Source of the DNA: Trifolium pratense
Taxonomy: Eukaryota > Streptophyta > Magnoliopsida > Fabales > Fabaceae
DNA: 64,000 bases
Assembly: GCF_020283565.1 (NCBI RefSeq)
Contig: NC_060061.1
Location: 38,229,362-38,293,361, forward strand
Direction of reading: 5' to 3'
A program made the position numbers and the translations under genes. Positions 27,791 to 39,756 of the stretch are shown here, in pieces. Each line of letters starts with the position of its first letter. Within the stretch, counting starts at the first letter, position 1. The notes below the pieces were generated by a model that did no database searches, was not told the DNA's origin, and worked only from the letters and a program-made list of their open reading frames with translations.

Positions 27791-29107
27791 ATCTACTTTC
27801 CCAATCCACCCCCGTGCCCAAAAAACTCTACAAAGTCCAAGAATACCACGAAAGAGACACCAAGTGAAAACTTAACCTCTTAAAAATATCATATCAGACT
27901 AGTGAAATTTAAGAAATGAACAAATGTTCATTCAATTATGATTTCTAATACATTTTTTTTTTGGGTACATGTTATACACATTAACACTAAGAAACTATAA
28001 CAAAAAAGTTTCGTTTTTGGGTTCATGAATTTGTCCATCTTGGACCAATGAAAATAACTGACTATCACAAGTTTAGATCCGGTTAAAAGATTCCTACACA
28101 CCATAAATGATAACATAATATAATATCCAACAATTATTAAAATTTAAAAAAGAAACACAGATGTATCCCCATTTACTTCATTTTTGTTGTTTTTTTATTT
28201 TGTCAAAAGAAAAAGAGATCCGTTGTTGAGGTGATTCCCATTTTTAAAAACTCAATCGATAATAAAAAGCCATAGCCATGGATTAATTGCTTCTTTCTTT
28301 GCATTTACATCCATTTAATCTTACATCTTTCTTGGTTGCATGTTTTCGTCTTCCTAATGTCGTGTTAACATCAATTTATCAGAGGTGGTGGTGCAGAGAA
28401 GACGAGAATACACGGCTTATGTAGTGTGGCGGAGAAGAGACGGCGTAGGTGAAGTATTTTTCGAAATTGATTTTGGGTTTAGAATAAGAATTGAAGCTAA
28501 TTTGAGAGTTTTAATTGAAAAAATTGAAAATTGAGGAGTGAAGTGAAATCAGTTGGAAACAAATGAGGAATTTTTTTTTATCAAAAACGAAAATTGGATT
28601 ATAATTTTTTTTTTTTATGTAATTTGTACAAAAGAAATTAGTTAAAAAAATATTCTGGTAGCTAATTTTTGGTCTCTAATCGAGGGTGGAAAATATTGAG
28701 GAAATATTTATACCAACAAAAATAAAAATAATGAATCATAATTCATAAACTTTTTTAAGAGATTTGTACAAAAATAAAAATTAGTCCAAAAAATTTTCTA
28801 TTTGCTAATTTTCGGTCTCCAAGTAAGAGTCTTTGCCACCTTAACTCGATTAAACTCACGCCGCTTGAGACCTAATAGCCTTTATTCAAGTATTGTTAGT
28901 CTAACTCAGTTTTTGTCACCCTGACTCGACTAAACTCAAGCCGCTTGGAACCAAATAATCACAATTCAACTAATATTATTATTGAAAGATTTTTTTTCAT
29001 AGAGTTCGAAAGATATTTTTATAAGAATTAAAAATAAAAATTGATATATTTAAACAGACCAAAAACATATTTAACCCTACTATTAGACAAATTATCATTA
29101 ACCATAA
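27791..29107. other. Non-coding AT-rich stretch, no gene seen
   Basis: Only weak signals: GGGTACATGTTATACACATTA at 27963 matches intron 1 of laccase C near 58170, and ATTTGTCCATCTTGGACCAA (28029) recurs inverted at 31498. Repeated phrases at 28600-28980 (GCTAATTTTTGGTCTC, CTCGATTAAACTCACGCCGC) indicate local duplication. Confidence 0.4.
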
Positions 29108-29116
29108 TAATATTTC

Positions 29117-30272
29117 GGCTTAATTACTTAATTGGTCCCTTAAAGACATTTATAGTTTCAAATTGGTCCCTTAAAGAAAAAAAGGGCCAAATTGGTCCCT
29201 TAAAGACCTGCCGTTAAATATTTTGGTCCTTTCCGTCCAGAAACTGTTAGTTTTGTGCAAGTCCACTGTTACTAATAGTGCAACACAAACACCCAATTTT
29301 GTTTTCCTTCCTTCATCTTCTACCTTCACTTGTTCTTCATCTTTAACAATATTTTCATGAACTCAACAACAAAATTCCAGATTTTCAAACAAAAAACAAT
29401 TATGCTAAATTAAAGGGAGAATAGAAACAACAAAATCCATAAAATTGTGTGAATGCATAAAGGGAGAACAGAAAATCCAGAAACTGTGAAAAAAATTCCA
29501 GATCTTCATCTCCTTCACCAAACAACTACAAACAACAAATCCAAACAAAAAAAAATGAAATTGAAGGGAGAACAGAAACAACTACAGATTTTCTTCATCC
29601 TTCTTATTCACACCGTACCACTACACAAAACAGCAAGGAATTGAGAATATGAGATGATTTGCAACTGAAAGTATTGAATTTCAACAACACCAAACTGATT
29701 TTGGATCTCTCAAACCTTTACACTCTTTCTTTCCAAAAGATTTGTAGAGGGTGGATTTTAGATCTGGGTTAAATTTGGGTTTTAGATCTTCAATTTTAAA
29801 CCCAAAAAATGAGAAAACTGGTGGTGGTGGATTTAAAGAGGAACATGTTGTTGGAAGAATAAAGTGAAAGAGGGGGCGTGATGAAAGAAGATCATGGGAT
29901 TGTTTTACTTTTTTTTTTCTTCCTGGGTTTGCTGATAGATGAAGATCATGAAGAAGAAGAGTAAAAAAAGATGAAGAAAAGGTAAATAGTATCAAGTGTT
30001 GGTAGTTCACAATAGATACAATGCACATGAAAGATTCAATGGTGTTTTTTTTATTGAAAAAATCAAATGGTTAAAATTAAAACAATTAATAAGGTCTATG
30101 ATGGATCATCAGTAATATTGATCCACCTTAGACATTTACAGTTAAAAATTAACAGAAAGGACTATTATGACTAACGGCAAAGTCTTTAAGGGACCAGTTT
30201 GAGCCTTTTTTTCTTTAAGGGACCAATTTGAAACCAAAAATGTCTTTAAGGGACCAATTTAATAATTAAGCC
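29117..30272. mobile_element. Mutator-like element, 1156 bp, long inverted ends
   Basis: Terminal inverted repeats of about 140 bp start GGCTTAATTACTTAATTGG (left) and GGCTTAATTATTAAATTGG (complement of right), and carry TTGGTCCCTTAAAGAC several times. The perfect 9-bp target duplication TAATATTTC lies at 29108-29116 and 30273-30281. The interior shows no transposase. Purine-rich short frames (29453-29644 plus, 29681-30028 minus) have no recognisable family. Confidence 0.9.
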
Positions 30273-30336
30273 TAATATTTCAGATATTAAACATTGATAC
30301 AATAAGTTGTTTTAACGAGGTCCATAACAAGTACAT

Positions 30337-31273
30337 GAGAATTTTTTTTTTCACCCCAACAATTGTACCTTTACCCCTACAAACCACTTGATATTCCAAT
30401 TTTACCCATTTAATTTTCACCCCAACATTCATACCGGAAAACTTGTATTCCGGTTTGTTCCTTCAAAACAAAAAATAAGTCTTCTGGTTTTTTATTATTC
30501 TTTTTAATCACCAAATTGAAAAAGGAATGTCTTGCATCTTCTTCATTCACAAACAGGAAAACAAAATCAAAGGCAGAAGAAATAGAAACAAGGAAAAACA
30601 AAGAAATAGAAACAGAACAAACAAACAAAATCAGATTGAAGAAAAAGCGTGTGTTGTTTAGTGTGTTTTCAATTCAAGATCCAATTCTTCTCTGGTAAAA
30701 GCTAAAACATTCTTGTCATGTCTTGTAAAATCCAAATCAAGGGCTTCATCTTCTCTAATATGATTAAAAACATAATCCAAGTAAAAACAATTCTGCAAAC
30801 CAAATTAAAAAATTAAAGTATGAAGAAACACCACCAATAAGATCCATAAATCATGAAACCCATTTTTCCCTTGATATGTGTTGAGAAAGAGATGATGGGA
30901 TTGGCCGATTGGGGTTATGGAGGATACAAAGATGGTGGTTGCAAAGCTAAGGAAGAAATGGGGTGATGGTGGCTGTAGTGGGTAGCCAAGACGATGAGAA
31001 GAAGCTAATTTACCGGAAAACTTCCCACAAGTTTGTCGGTATAGAACAAATCCAAATTTAATACAAACCGGAAGACTTTACAAAGTGTTTCGGTAAATAT
31101 GAAGTGTTACGGTAAAATTAACATACCGGAAGAGAAAAAATTTGCTGGAACAGTGTTTGAAAAGGGTACAGTAAAAAAAAAAATATATACTAGAGTAAGA
31201 TAAGGGTATAATGAAAATATTTTAAAATATGTTGGGGTAAAGGAATAAATGTAGGGGTAGGAAAAAAAAAATC
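30337..31273. mobile_element. Second Mutator-like element, 937 bp
   Basis: The ends are inverted: GAGAATTTTTTTTTTCACCC (left) and GATTTTTTTTTTCCTACCCC (complement of right), followed by paired words (CCTTTACCCC). The 9-bp target duplication CAAGTACAT is perfect (30328-30336 and 31274-31282). It starts only 55 bp after the preceding Mutator-like element. The interior contains scattered CCGGAAAACTT repeats and a possibly captured fragment around 30890-31000. No transposase seen. Confidence 0.85.
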
Positions 31274-31456
31274 CAAGTACATATGCTCTAAGGTCCATAA
31301 CAGTAACACTAGTCCAAACATTTGATCCAATCCACCAAATATTGTAACAACAAAAAAAAAAAGCCAATCATCACATGTGAACAACCTTACATAGACGTCT
31401 GTACTTGCAAGTTTTCCTTAACCAGATCCAAACTTTCAATCCAAGCCGTTGACATA

Positions 31457-31473
31457 TATATATATATATATAT
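31457..31473. repeat. Short (AT)n run
   Basis: About eight AT units in spacer DNA. Confidence 0.8.
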
Positions 31474-31554
31474 AATAAATCAATGAACCATAAGTCCATT
31501 GGTCCAAGATGGACAAATGAATTGACGGGTCCAGATTATACGAAACCTAACAAA

Positions 31555-31990
31555 AATCCAAAGTTTGAGAATTAAGAGCAAACAAAGAGAAAATCAACGG
31601 AGAAACAATTCTTTGTAAAACGACATTTTCATGAAAGGAAATGTGTTAAACTCGTTCTATATATGCTATTGCGAATAATTTTCTTGGGTTATGGAAGCAT
31701 TTGTGTTAAAGGGATTTTATAGTTGAAGTGAAGAGACAAATTAATTAGTAGTGGGTGGACTTTTTATGCTTTAATCTTCAAATTTGTGTGTCATTGTCAC
31801 ATTGCCTTATTAAGATAAACCTCAAGTAGTCATTTATTCATTATGCCGATGAAAAGTATAGCAAAGAAAATTAATTAAGATGTGATTCATCAAGCAATTA
31901 TGAGCTTATCGTGAAAATGGCTAATTGACCCGAATTGACCTGCATGGAGTATGCATTAGTATTAGGCGAAGCTATTTATTTTTATAAGAG
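31555..31990 (-). pseudogene. Laccase relic: promoter and broken exon 1
   Basis: The segment aligns with copy C from about 58275 to 58760. On the minus strand [11 protein letters not shown] is followed by a 7-bp deletion relative to copy C and an immediate stop. A TATA box (CTATAAAAT, 31714-31721) and about 300 bp of promoter are still recognisable, including TTATGAGCTTATCGTGAAAA and CTTTAATCTTCAAATTTG. No later exons follow. It is closer to copy C than to A or B in the promoter, so it is probably the remnant of a fourth array member. Confidence 0.8.
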
Positions 31991-31999
31991 TATATAAAT

Positions 32000-32350
32000 G
32001 TAAATATTATAATATAAGATTTTATTTGATTCGTTTTTAAGAATATTTTTAAAATATTAAATTTTTATAATTTTTACTAATAGACAATTAAAGATATTCG
32101 TAATCAAAATTACGTATTAGCATACGTGTAATGATCAATAAGTTCTTATATTTTGGAACGGGTAGAGTATTAAAAGTTAGATGAAACGGTTATTAACTCC
32201 CTCTATTCTTTTTTGAAAAATGCTTGAGTGTACGACACCTTTTTGTCGTCTCAATCGACGACCATATAGTAATACGTTTTTTATGTATTAATTAACCAAC
32301 TAAATTTTACTTTGCCACTTTATATGGTTAATATTATATATATTTTTGTT
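32000..32350. other. AT-rich spacer, nothing recognised
   Basis: No gene or complete repeat is visible. A Stowaway-like half end (ACTCCCTCTATTC) is at 32196. Confidence 0.4.
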
Positions 32351-32359
32351 AAATTAGTA

Positions 32360-32510
32360 CTCTCTCAGGTCAATATTATAAACAAAAAACTACTTTTTGA
32401 GTTCATTGAAAAAATAATGTATCTTATCTACATTATTGACCAAATATAATATTTTATTAATGAATTTAAAAAAAAAAGGTTTTTTTGCTTATAATTATGA
32501 CCAGAGGGAG
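32360..32510. mobile_element. Stowaway MITE (151 bp)
   Basis: The ends are CTCTCTCAGGTCAATATTAT and, as the complement of the right, CTCCCTCTGGTCATAATTAT. TA dinucleotides flank it (32358-32359, 32511-32512), as for Tc1/mariner-derived Stowaway elements. Confidence 0.75.
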
Positions 32511-32519
32511 TAAGTAACT

Positions 32520-33615
32520 AAAAGCTTGATGATACTTATATTTAAAGTAAAATTTATTTAATTTTTTGTGATAAATTAAATGTATACTCAGCGTGCAACT
32601 GCATGGACTAATTCATTATCCTTCAAAGTAACTGAGATCTATTTAAAGGATTGACATCTCTCAACAAATGTTTTTCGATAAACTTGGTTAAATTTATTTA
32701 AAAATTAAAATTAAAAATAAATTAATATTAGAAATATGAGATCACATTGAAGTTAATCAGGATCGTACTTAAAATATCATGTATATTACTTAAACTTCTC
32801 ATGATTAGACCAAATCTAATAGTTTAATAGTAAAATGATTTATTTAATTTCCTTTTATTTTATTTTTTTGACAAAAAAATAATAATAATAAAATTAAGTA
32901 ACAAAGGCTTGAGGCAAATTAAGTATAGGTCGTGCATATAGACGAAAAAATACGTTGCTGTATAGCACTGCTCTTCTTTTTTAAGTATCATTTTAACATC
33001 AAACTATCCTATTAAAATACTCCTATCATTTTAACAGGTGCCTTAAGGGCACAAGTTAACATTCTTCTTATATGAATGATACTTACTCCAACTCTTTCAT
33101 GGAAAGGTTAAAGGACAAAATTTCAAGGTTAAATATTAAAGGTTAAAAGAAATATTTGGAATTTACATGACTCGTACTTACTCTAGTAAGTGTAGAAGAA
33201 AAAAATTTGAGACTTATGCATTTTAATTTTTTAAACATTAATTTTTTTTTATATTATTAAAGGTAGAATTTCTATATTAGAATATTAACATGTGCTACAT
33301 GACACCAATATATTTTTCATCAAAATGTACTGAAATAACTTGTTTATTTTTTGATAGAAAATAAACAAACAAATCAATCAGTATTATAAAAATACAAACT
33401 TTGTCCTATAAATATAACTCAATTAGTCCGAATATTATATTTTATATGCAGGATCAGAATTTGAACCTAAAATATCTCACTTATTCGATTTAAGAGATGA
33501 ATTACTAACTATTAAACTACTTAAATAAAATCACAAACTTTTCAACCATATAGCAAAAATATATATGATGTAGCACAAAAATTCATTTATCTATAATCTC
33601 TCATTTATCTTTAAT
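32520..33615. other. AT-rich spacer, nothing recognised
   Basis: No open frame, RNA gene or complete transposon could be supported here. Confidence 0.4.
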
Positions 33616-33621
33616 AATTAA

Positions 33622-33959
33622 TACTCTCTCTATTCCAAAATATAAGTCACTTTGGGGAAAAAATTTGTACTAAAATGTAAATCGTATTACAATATCAATG
33701 TATAATTATTGTTGATCTTCCTAAACTACCTTTTTTATTCTCTTTTTCCAATTTTTGTTTTAGTTTTCCCGTTTCATGTTTTTACGCATATTAAAGAGAA
33801 AGAAATGAGAAGTTATTATTAAGTTTTTTTTTCTTTTACAAAACTTTAAATGTTATGTGAAGAGTAAAAAAAAATATTATAAGTTTTTTTACGACATTAA
33901 CAATTCTTTAATACAAGTAAAGATGACAAATTAACTTAAATTTTGGAACTGGTGGAGTA
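33622..33959. mobile_element. Degenerate Stowaway-like MITE
   Basis: The left end ACTCTCTCTATTCCAAAATA and the right end TTTTGGAACTGGTGGAGTAT are imperfect inverted repeats next to TA. The internal sequence also pairs partially (AAATATAAGTCA with TTAACTTAAATTT). Confidence 0.45.
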
Positions 33960-33989
33960 TAAGTTTAACAAAACGGTGGAAGTTATCAG

Positions 33990-34320
33990 TTAACCGAGTT
34001 CACTCTTCAACTTCACTCCATCGGTTCGAATCGCTTCCCCAAATTTCACCGAAGATTCTCTCACATCTAAGTTCGTTTGAAATCATACACAATCTCTTGA
34101 ATCCAAGATTTCAATCGTTTTCTTTGCGTATATTTTGAATTCATTTTTACTTCATATCTGAAAGGTATTCTCTATTGCTTTCATTTTCTGATAGGATTTT
34201 TATTTGTATTTTCAGATTCAATTTGAGGTTATGCTCCAAATCTGAAAGGTATTCTCAATTTCTTCAACTATTAGGTTTCAATTTCTTGTTGTTACTTCCT
34301 TCCAAGATTATTCACATTTT
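33990..34320 (+). other. Leader-like CT/T-rich stretch, possible orphan 5' end
   Basis: Pyrimidine-rich, non-repetitive sequence (TCTTCAACTTCACTCCATCG, GCTTCCCCAAATTTCACCG) resembles a plant 5' leader. ATCTGAAAGGTATTCT occurs twice (34158, 34231), which could be duplicated exon-donor contexts. No coding frame follows before the SINE at 34643. Speculative. Confidence 0.25.
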
Positions 34321-34642
34321 GTTGCATTAAATTAAATGAGCTATGATGTACATAGAAATTTTTATTTTTGAGTACTATTAATTTACCAGTTGGGGAGAAC
34401 CTATTTTATAAGTTTATGATAATCTGGAATTTAACTATAAGTAAAACCTATTAATTATTGGTTGTTATTGTTAACAATTGTAAGAAATGCATAGTACTGA
34501 TATAATGAATTGAAAGTTGTGTACACAATATCAATTGGGGATAGATTTGGAAAAAATTAACTAATGTTGGTTTAAAAATATAAAACGACATTTATTTTGA
34601 AATAAGTTTTTGTTGCTCAAGTGACAATTATTTTAGAACATA

Positions 34643-34760
34643 GTCCCGTGAACTTAGCTCAGTTGGCAGAGACTTTGCATTATATATGCAGGAGGCCGGG
34701 GTTCGAACCTCATTCATCCCGTGAATTTCTAGCCATTAGACTACTTGACAAAAAAAAAAA
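34643..34760 (+). repeat. tRNA-derived SINE
   Basis: AACTTAGCTCAGTTGGCAGAG (A box region) and GGGGTTCGAACCTC (B box) are spaced about 45 bp apart, followed by CTTGAC and an A run. This is a typical plant SINE head with tail, not a complete tRNA. Confidence 0.65.
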
Positions 34761-34993
34761 TTAGAATGGAAAGAGAAACATGCTAGAGCTTATAACTTAT
34801 CATTCATTTGAAGGTTTCTTTGTCACAGTAGTTCACTTTTATTAAATTACTTTCATTTTGTTTTTTATTCGGCAACAAAGAGCTAGATGGAACATAACAA
34901 ACACATCAACACAAAAAAAAGCTACAAAAGATGGCACAACCCAAAACAAAAGACATAAACCTGTCAATAACAAAGAAAAGTCTAAAAGATTCA

Positions 34994-37900
34994 TCAACAA
35001 GGGGGCATGTCCGGCGGCGGAGGCAATAATGTTTCATTGATCGCTTTGCCATTCTTCACAATAAACACTGTCTCCATGCCCCAAGAGAGGTGGCGTTCTA
35101 GATGACAGTGCAGGAACCATACTCCTGAAATTGAGTGCACAGTTCACACAACAATGAGTTTTGAACTATAAATGAGAAGGAAAATAGTTGAATATATTGC
35201 AACGTCAATAAATTCATGTTGACTTAGGATCATGTTACCCTAAAATAAAAAGATGTTTACTATGTATAACAGTATAAGTTCAGTAAGACACATACCAGGG
35301 TTGGTGGCGACGAACCTAATAGCCGCCCATCCATTTTTAGGCACTGTCACTGTATTCACAAGCGGAGGATCAACCAGATTGTAATTCATGGGGTCCTTAC
35401 TTTTGTTGAAATTACCAAATCCATATCCAACAACATGGAAACTATATCCATGTAGATGCATTGGATGGTCTAACCCTGCAATCAAATTTGTGTCTTGGAA
35501 AACAAGTTCAACATTTGAGCCATATTTTAGAACTTTAACTTTAGTTCCTCGCTTTGGTGTTAGCAAGGTCAAAGGCAAAGAATCTGCAGTGAAGTTAAAT
35601 ATATAAGGTGGAAAATTTGGAAATCCCTTTTTGAATACCCCATTTATATGATAGTAATAAGCTTCTAGTATGTCAAAGTTAGGGGCTTGAAAACTTATGT
35701 TGTTCATGCTAGCAGCTAAAATGGTTCCATTTGGGCCTTCACAGGATTGGTTATTGGGACATGGAAAGGTGTTGATAGAAACTGTTGTTAGCATATGAGT
35801 GTTGATTTTTTTTGGGACACCATGAGAGTAGTTATCAGGTTTGCCTCTAATGCTTGTGATGAAGTCAAAAGCTGCTGTTGTGTCATTATAGTCTGGAAGA
35901 TTAGGTAATGAAGGAGTTGAAAGTGGAGTAGAACTCCCTTTGTATTGTACTATAGCAGTGGTTGTGGTGTTATCAAATTCTACTCCAACTCCAGTTGAAT
36001 ATGCTCTTGCAGCCATATAGTAGTGATTAGGTTCTTGGTTGGCATGAAACAATACATCCATTGTGTTTCCTGGTGATATGCAAATGTAATCTCTTGTCAT
36101 TGGTTTTGTGTACATAGCATCAACACTGACAACAGTGAGTTTGTGTTTAGAAATTGACATAAAGAGAATGAGATTCATTGCTGCATTAACCACGCGTAGA
36201 AGATATGTCCTTCCCGGGTCTACTTTTAGCTTGAATGATTCTGAAAAAATAAAAGAGATCAAACATTTAGAGCCAAACATCAAATATACATAAATGTTTG
36301 AAATATGAGATATATTTCTTCTTTTATTTTTAGTTGAGATATAAATTTCTTAAATTAATGGTTATTTAGAGTTTTTAGTTACATGAACGCCCAATCATAT
36401 TTAATGTTATGCGCCATAATAATATTTTTTATAACATTTTCATAACATCTATATAGTGATATTTTATGTGGCTTCTAGGGTGAGGGAGCAATTAAGTCCC
36501 TCACCGATGTACCACACTATTTTACTGTTGGATTAAATGGTCCATTTTTTTATTACCACACCAGATCTTATATAACATTTTTCCATAAAAATAAAATCTT
36601 ATATCTCCTCTTTGCAAGACTCCAACCATCCATTCTTTCTTTCTGCCTAGATCTGTCTTTGTCGCTGCGCCAGAATCATACCGTCGCTCCGACTCCGAAT
36701 TTTCCATCACGGCATAACTATATTTCTCCTCAATTTGCACATTAATAAAAAAATTAGAAGGAAATCTAGAAAAGTATTGTATTTCTGATTGAGTAAAAAA
36801 TGAACACAACTGGGAAAATAATTGGACTTTTCGGCAATGGAGATTGGACATTGATGATGAATTATTAAACTTTAAACTTGGTGTTGATGGTTGTATGTTA
36901 AAAAGGGAACGAGAGAAGGTTCAAATAATCCTTCTTTTTTCTTAAGAGTTGTTTTTTCTTGTTTTGATTATTACCTTGGTTAGAGTGGCAGTTAGATGTT
37001 TTAGAGGGTGGGAGATGGTGGTGGAGAACCGTACCACCATGACAAGGAAACAATTGGGTTTATATTTTGGGGAGAAGTCGATGACCAAGGAGGTTGGAGT
37101 TAGAAGGACTAATGACCAATAATTATGTGTTACAGTGAAAAGTGTTATCATGTGACCTAATTTAATATCGGCCGAATTTCATATTATTAGTGTAGAATTT
37201 TCATATTATTAGTGTCGAATTTTCTTTGACCTAGAGTAACAATAAAAGAAAGGGAAAATGTTTATGCATTTACCTGATTTTGAGCAAGGATACAAATCTC
37301 CTGGTTGACCATTTATAGTAATAGCATCAGATATGTTTGGAGCTCCCCCACTTTGAAGAAATTCTGTAAAGACTTCGTTGACATCACTCTTCCACCATTC
37401 ACCTAGTATGCAAAAATTAAATAAAACGTGAAAAAAAAATTCTATTAAACAATACTCCTCACTAATATATACATCATATGATAAAAAGAATCTCGCAACT
37501 GCGATCAGGAGGGGGTTAAAATCACCTGATGTCAGAATTGACCTCCGAACCAGATTAGACGGATCAGTAAACTGAATACTAGTTGGTGGTGAAAACAAAA
37601 AAAAAATATAATAAAAAAAATCATACCAAATATGATGGGTATCTCTTTGTAAGGTTTAATAAAAGGGTAGGTACTATTTATTTTAGGATATATAATGATA
37701 GCCCCATGGACGGTTGCTCTAGTCCAATCACTATGAGCATGCCACCATAAAGTCCCTTCTTCTTCTGAAAAAATCACTTTTTGTCTGAATTTCTTTCCAG
37801 GTTGAATTGGACACTGAGTTATATACTCAGGACCATCTGGCCATGGATTCCTAGGCTGCTTCACTCCATGCCTGCCCATTTAATAAGTTATAGTAATTAA

Positions 37901-38467
37901 AAACTTTAATTAATTTACCATCCATTATATATGTTGTGTTATGTGTCATAAAAAATTTAGAAATTAATACCAATGTATAGTTATGTTGTGTTTTCCCTTG
38001 TTATAAACATTAACATAAATTGTATCACCATTGTGGACTCTTATAGTTGGCCCTGGAAATTTTCCATTCACAGTCAATATGCTTTTTGTGCTACACAGTC
38101 TTGTGTAACGAGCTTCTTTCACCTGCAATACTAATCAATTATTACATGCATGCATGTATGTCTTGATTAACTTATGATCTAAGATACTCTTATTGTATAC
38201 TCTTATTATATATGTGACAAATATTATACAAACGTGTTTCAACTACATACCAAACAGTTTCATGCAACAATCTTAGTTTAGTAAAAAATTAAAAATATGC
38301 AAATTATGGTTATGATTGCTAACAAAAATCCATAAAAATTGTCACGAAATGAGAGGACTCACAACAAAATTATAATGCCTTCGAGTTTGGAATTGGGAAC
38401 TAAGAGCAATCAAAGAAGAAATCAAAAGAATTTGGAGGAACAATTCATTGTAAAATGACATTTTCAT
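34994..38467 (-). CDS. Laccase copy B, complete six-exon gene
   Basis: Exons: 38363-38461 (or from the in-frame upstream ATG at 38467), 37971-38122, 37627-37871, 37274-37402, 35296-36240, 34994-35124; sizes 99, 152, 245, 129, 945 and 131 bp, all GT/AG, stop TGA at 34994. The product is 566 residues from [10 protein letters not shown], with signal-peptide core [10 protein letters not shown]. Copper motifs: HWHG 83-86, WWHAHSDW 126-133, HPMHLHG 467-473, and [12 protein letters not shown] 529-540, with Cys530 as type 1 ligand and Met540 at the axial position. It ends [10 protein letters not shown]. All ligands are present and no frame break is seen, so the enzyme should be active: secreted, oxidising phenolics in the cell wall with reduction of O2 to water. 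The [10 protein letters not shown] form recalls the LAC14/LAC15 group, but that is only a guess. Confidence 0.95.
36466..37150. other. Copy-B-specific intron 4 sequence
   Basis: Between blocks shared with laccase A (36380-36465 and 37180-37250), copy B has about 690 bp not matched in A. It includes GGTGAGGGAGCAATTAAGTC near 36479. It is probably a transposon insertion, but I could not find paired ends. The frame 36522-36851 has no recognisable family. Confidence 0.35.
37484..37590 (-). repeat. SINE-like insertion in intron 3 of laccase B
   Basis: About 105 bp absent from laccase A intron 3 at the same A-rich position. It contains CACCTGATGTCAGAATTGAC and CTCCGAACCAGATTAGACGG, a composition unlike the surrounding AT-rich intron. 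The boundaries and family are uncertain. Confidence 0.45.
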
Positions 38468-38551
38468 GAATGAAAATGTGTAAACACTCGTTCTATAATA
38501 TGCTATTCAGAATAATTTGTTTGGGTTATGAAAGCATTTGTGTTGAAGGGG

Positions 38552-38560
38552 TTTTTATAC
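38552..38560 (-). promoter_or_regulatory. TATA box of laccase copy B
   Basis: Minus-strand GTATAAAAA lies about 90 bp upstream of the ATG, in the same context as in copies A and C. Confidence 0.6.
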
Positions 38561-38599
38561 TTGAAGTGTGAGATATGTTTTTGGCCAACTTTTTTGGGT

Positions 38600-39395
38600 C
38601 ATAAATGCTACTTTGACGTTAATGCTAGAGATAAAAAATTTAAGAGTAAATTTAATGTTTTTTTTTACTAAAAAAACAAATTTAAAGTTGTATGGTGATT
38701 TTAATTTTTTTATATTAGAAATTGTTTTTGAGCTAAAAGTTGTTTGATATAATATTAATTAATTCAAAAGGTCTTATTTTAATATAAGATACCATAGATA
38801 AATTATATATTTACAGAAGAAATCAAATTTCTACAAAAGTAAATAAATTAATGAATAAGGAATATGAATTTTTTACAAGTGACAAATAAATATTAAAATA
38901 TTATATTCTATTAAAATATTTCATTTTTTTATCATATTTTTACTGAATAATAATTCTGGTATAATATTTTATTCCATAAAAAAAATTATGACTTTCTTGA
39001 ATAAGATTAAAATATTATATTCTATTAAAATATTTTACTTTTTGATAAATATGTTATAAGTTATACTAATATATTTTTAATATGATAAAACTATGACATC
39101 ATTATTGTAATTTTAATAAATAAACAACATATTATACTGTAATATTCTTTTGATGAAATATTATATTGTAACATTTAGATAACATGCTTTTTTTTATAAT
39201 AATATTTACCATAACACTGATTCATATTTGTCAATATATATTACCATGAATATGCTTTTTCTTTCACACAAATAACATGCTTGATAAGGTTTCCATAACT
39301 TTCCGAATTATGTAAAAAGAATAAAATTAAAATACTTATAAAAAAATATAATATATAAAATCATAGCTATATATAAATAATAGATAGACTATTGA
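38600..39395. other. AT-rich upstream region of laccase B, no gene
   Basis: Strongly AT-rich, with repeated TAAAATATTATATTCTATTA at 38892 and 39007, indicating local duplication. No other feature supported. Confidence 0.4.
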
Positions 39396-39401
39396 CATGT
39401 A

Positions 39402-39756
39402 GGGCGCGTTTGATCTGTTAAAAAAAATAAAGACTAAACAGGACAACTCTAGTGTACTTTGTTTGATCGTAAAATTGTTTTAGAGACTGGACAAATTGGG
39501 AGGTAAGGGACAAGACAAAAACAGAGAAATTTATGTACCTCAATAAACCACAACACAACTTTTTGTCCCAAGTACAAGTTGCCTAAAATACCAAAATACT
39601 ATTTTGTTCACCAAATATCATATAAGACAAAAAAAAATTGTTCAATATCATAAAAGTTTGTTTTATGTTGTTCTGTCATGTGTTTGTTATGTCTTGTACT
39701 ATTTTGTCTTATACTGTTCTGTCTAGTACTTACCCTTTAACAAATCAAACACACCC
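39402..39756. mobile_element. Tourist/Harbinger-like MITE
   Basis: The ends are GGGCGCGTTTGATCTG and, as the complement of the right, GGGTGTGTTTGATTTG. A 3-bp duplication GTA flanks it (39399-39401, 39757-39759). The subterminal GGACAAC/GTTCTGTC words match the element at 42934-43260. Confidence 0.65.

Noticed and set aside
34643..34728. Possible tRNA gene
   Set aside because: There is a strong B box, but no full cloverleaf and an A-rich tail follows, so it was called a SINE.
35388..36293. Plus-strand frames over the laccase B exon 5
   Set aside because: They are antisense shadows of a well-supported exon.
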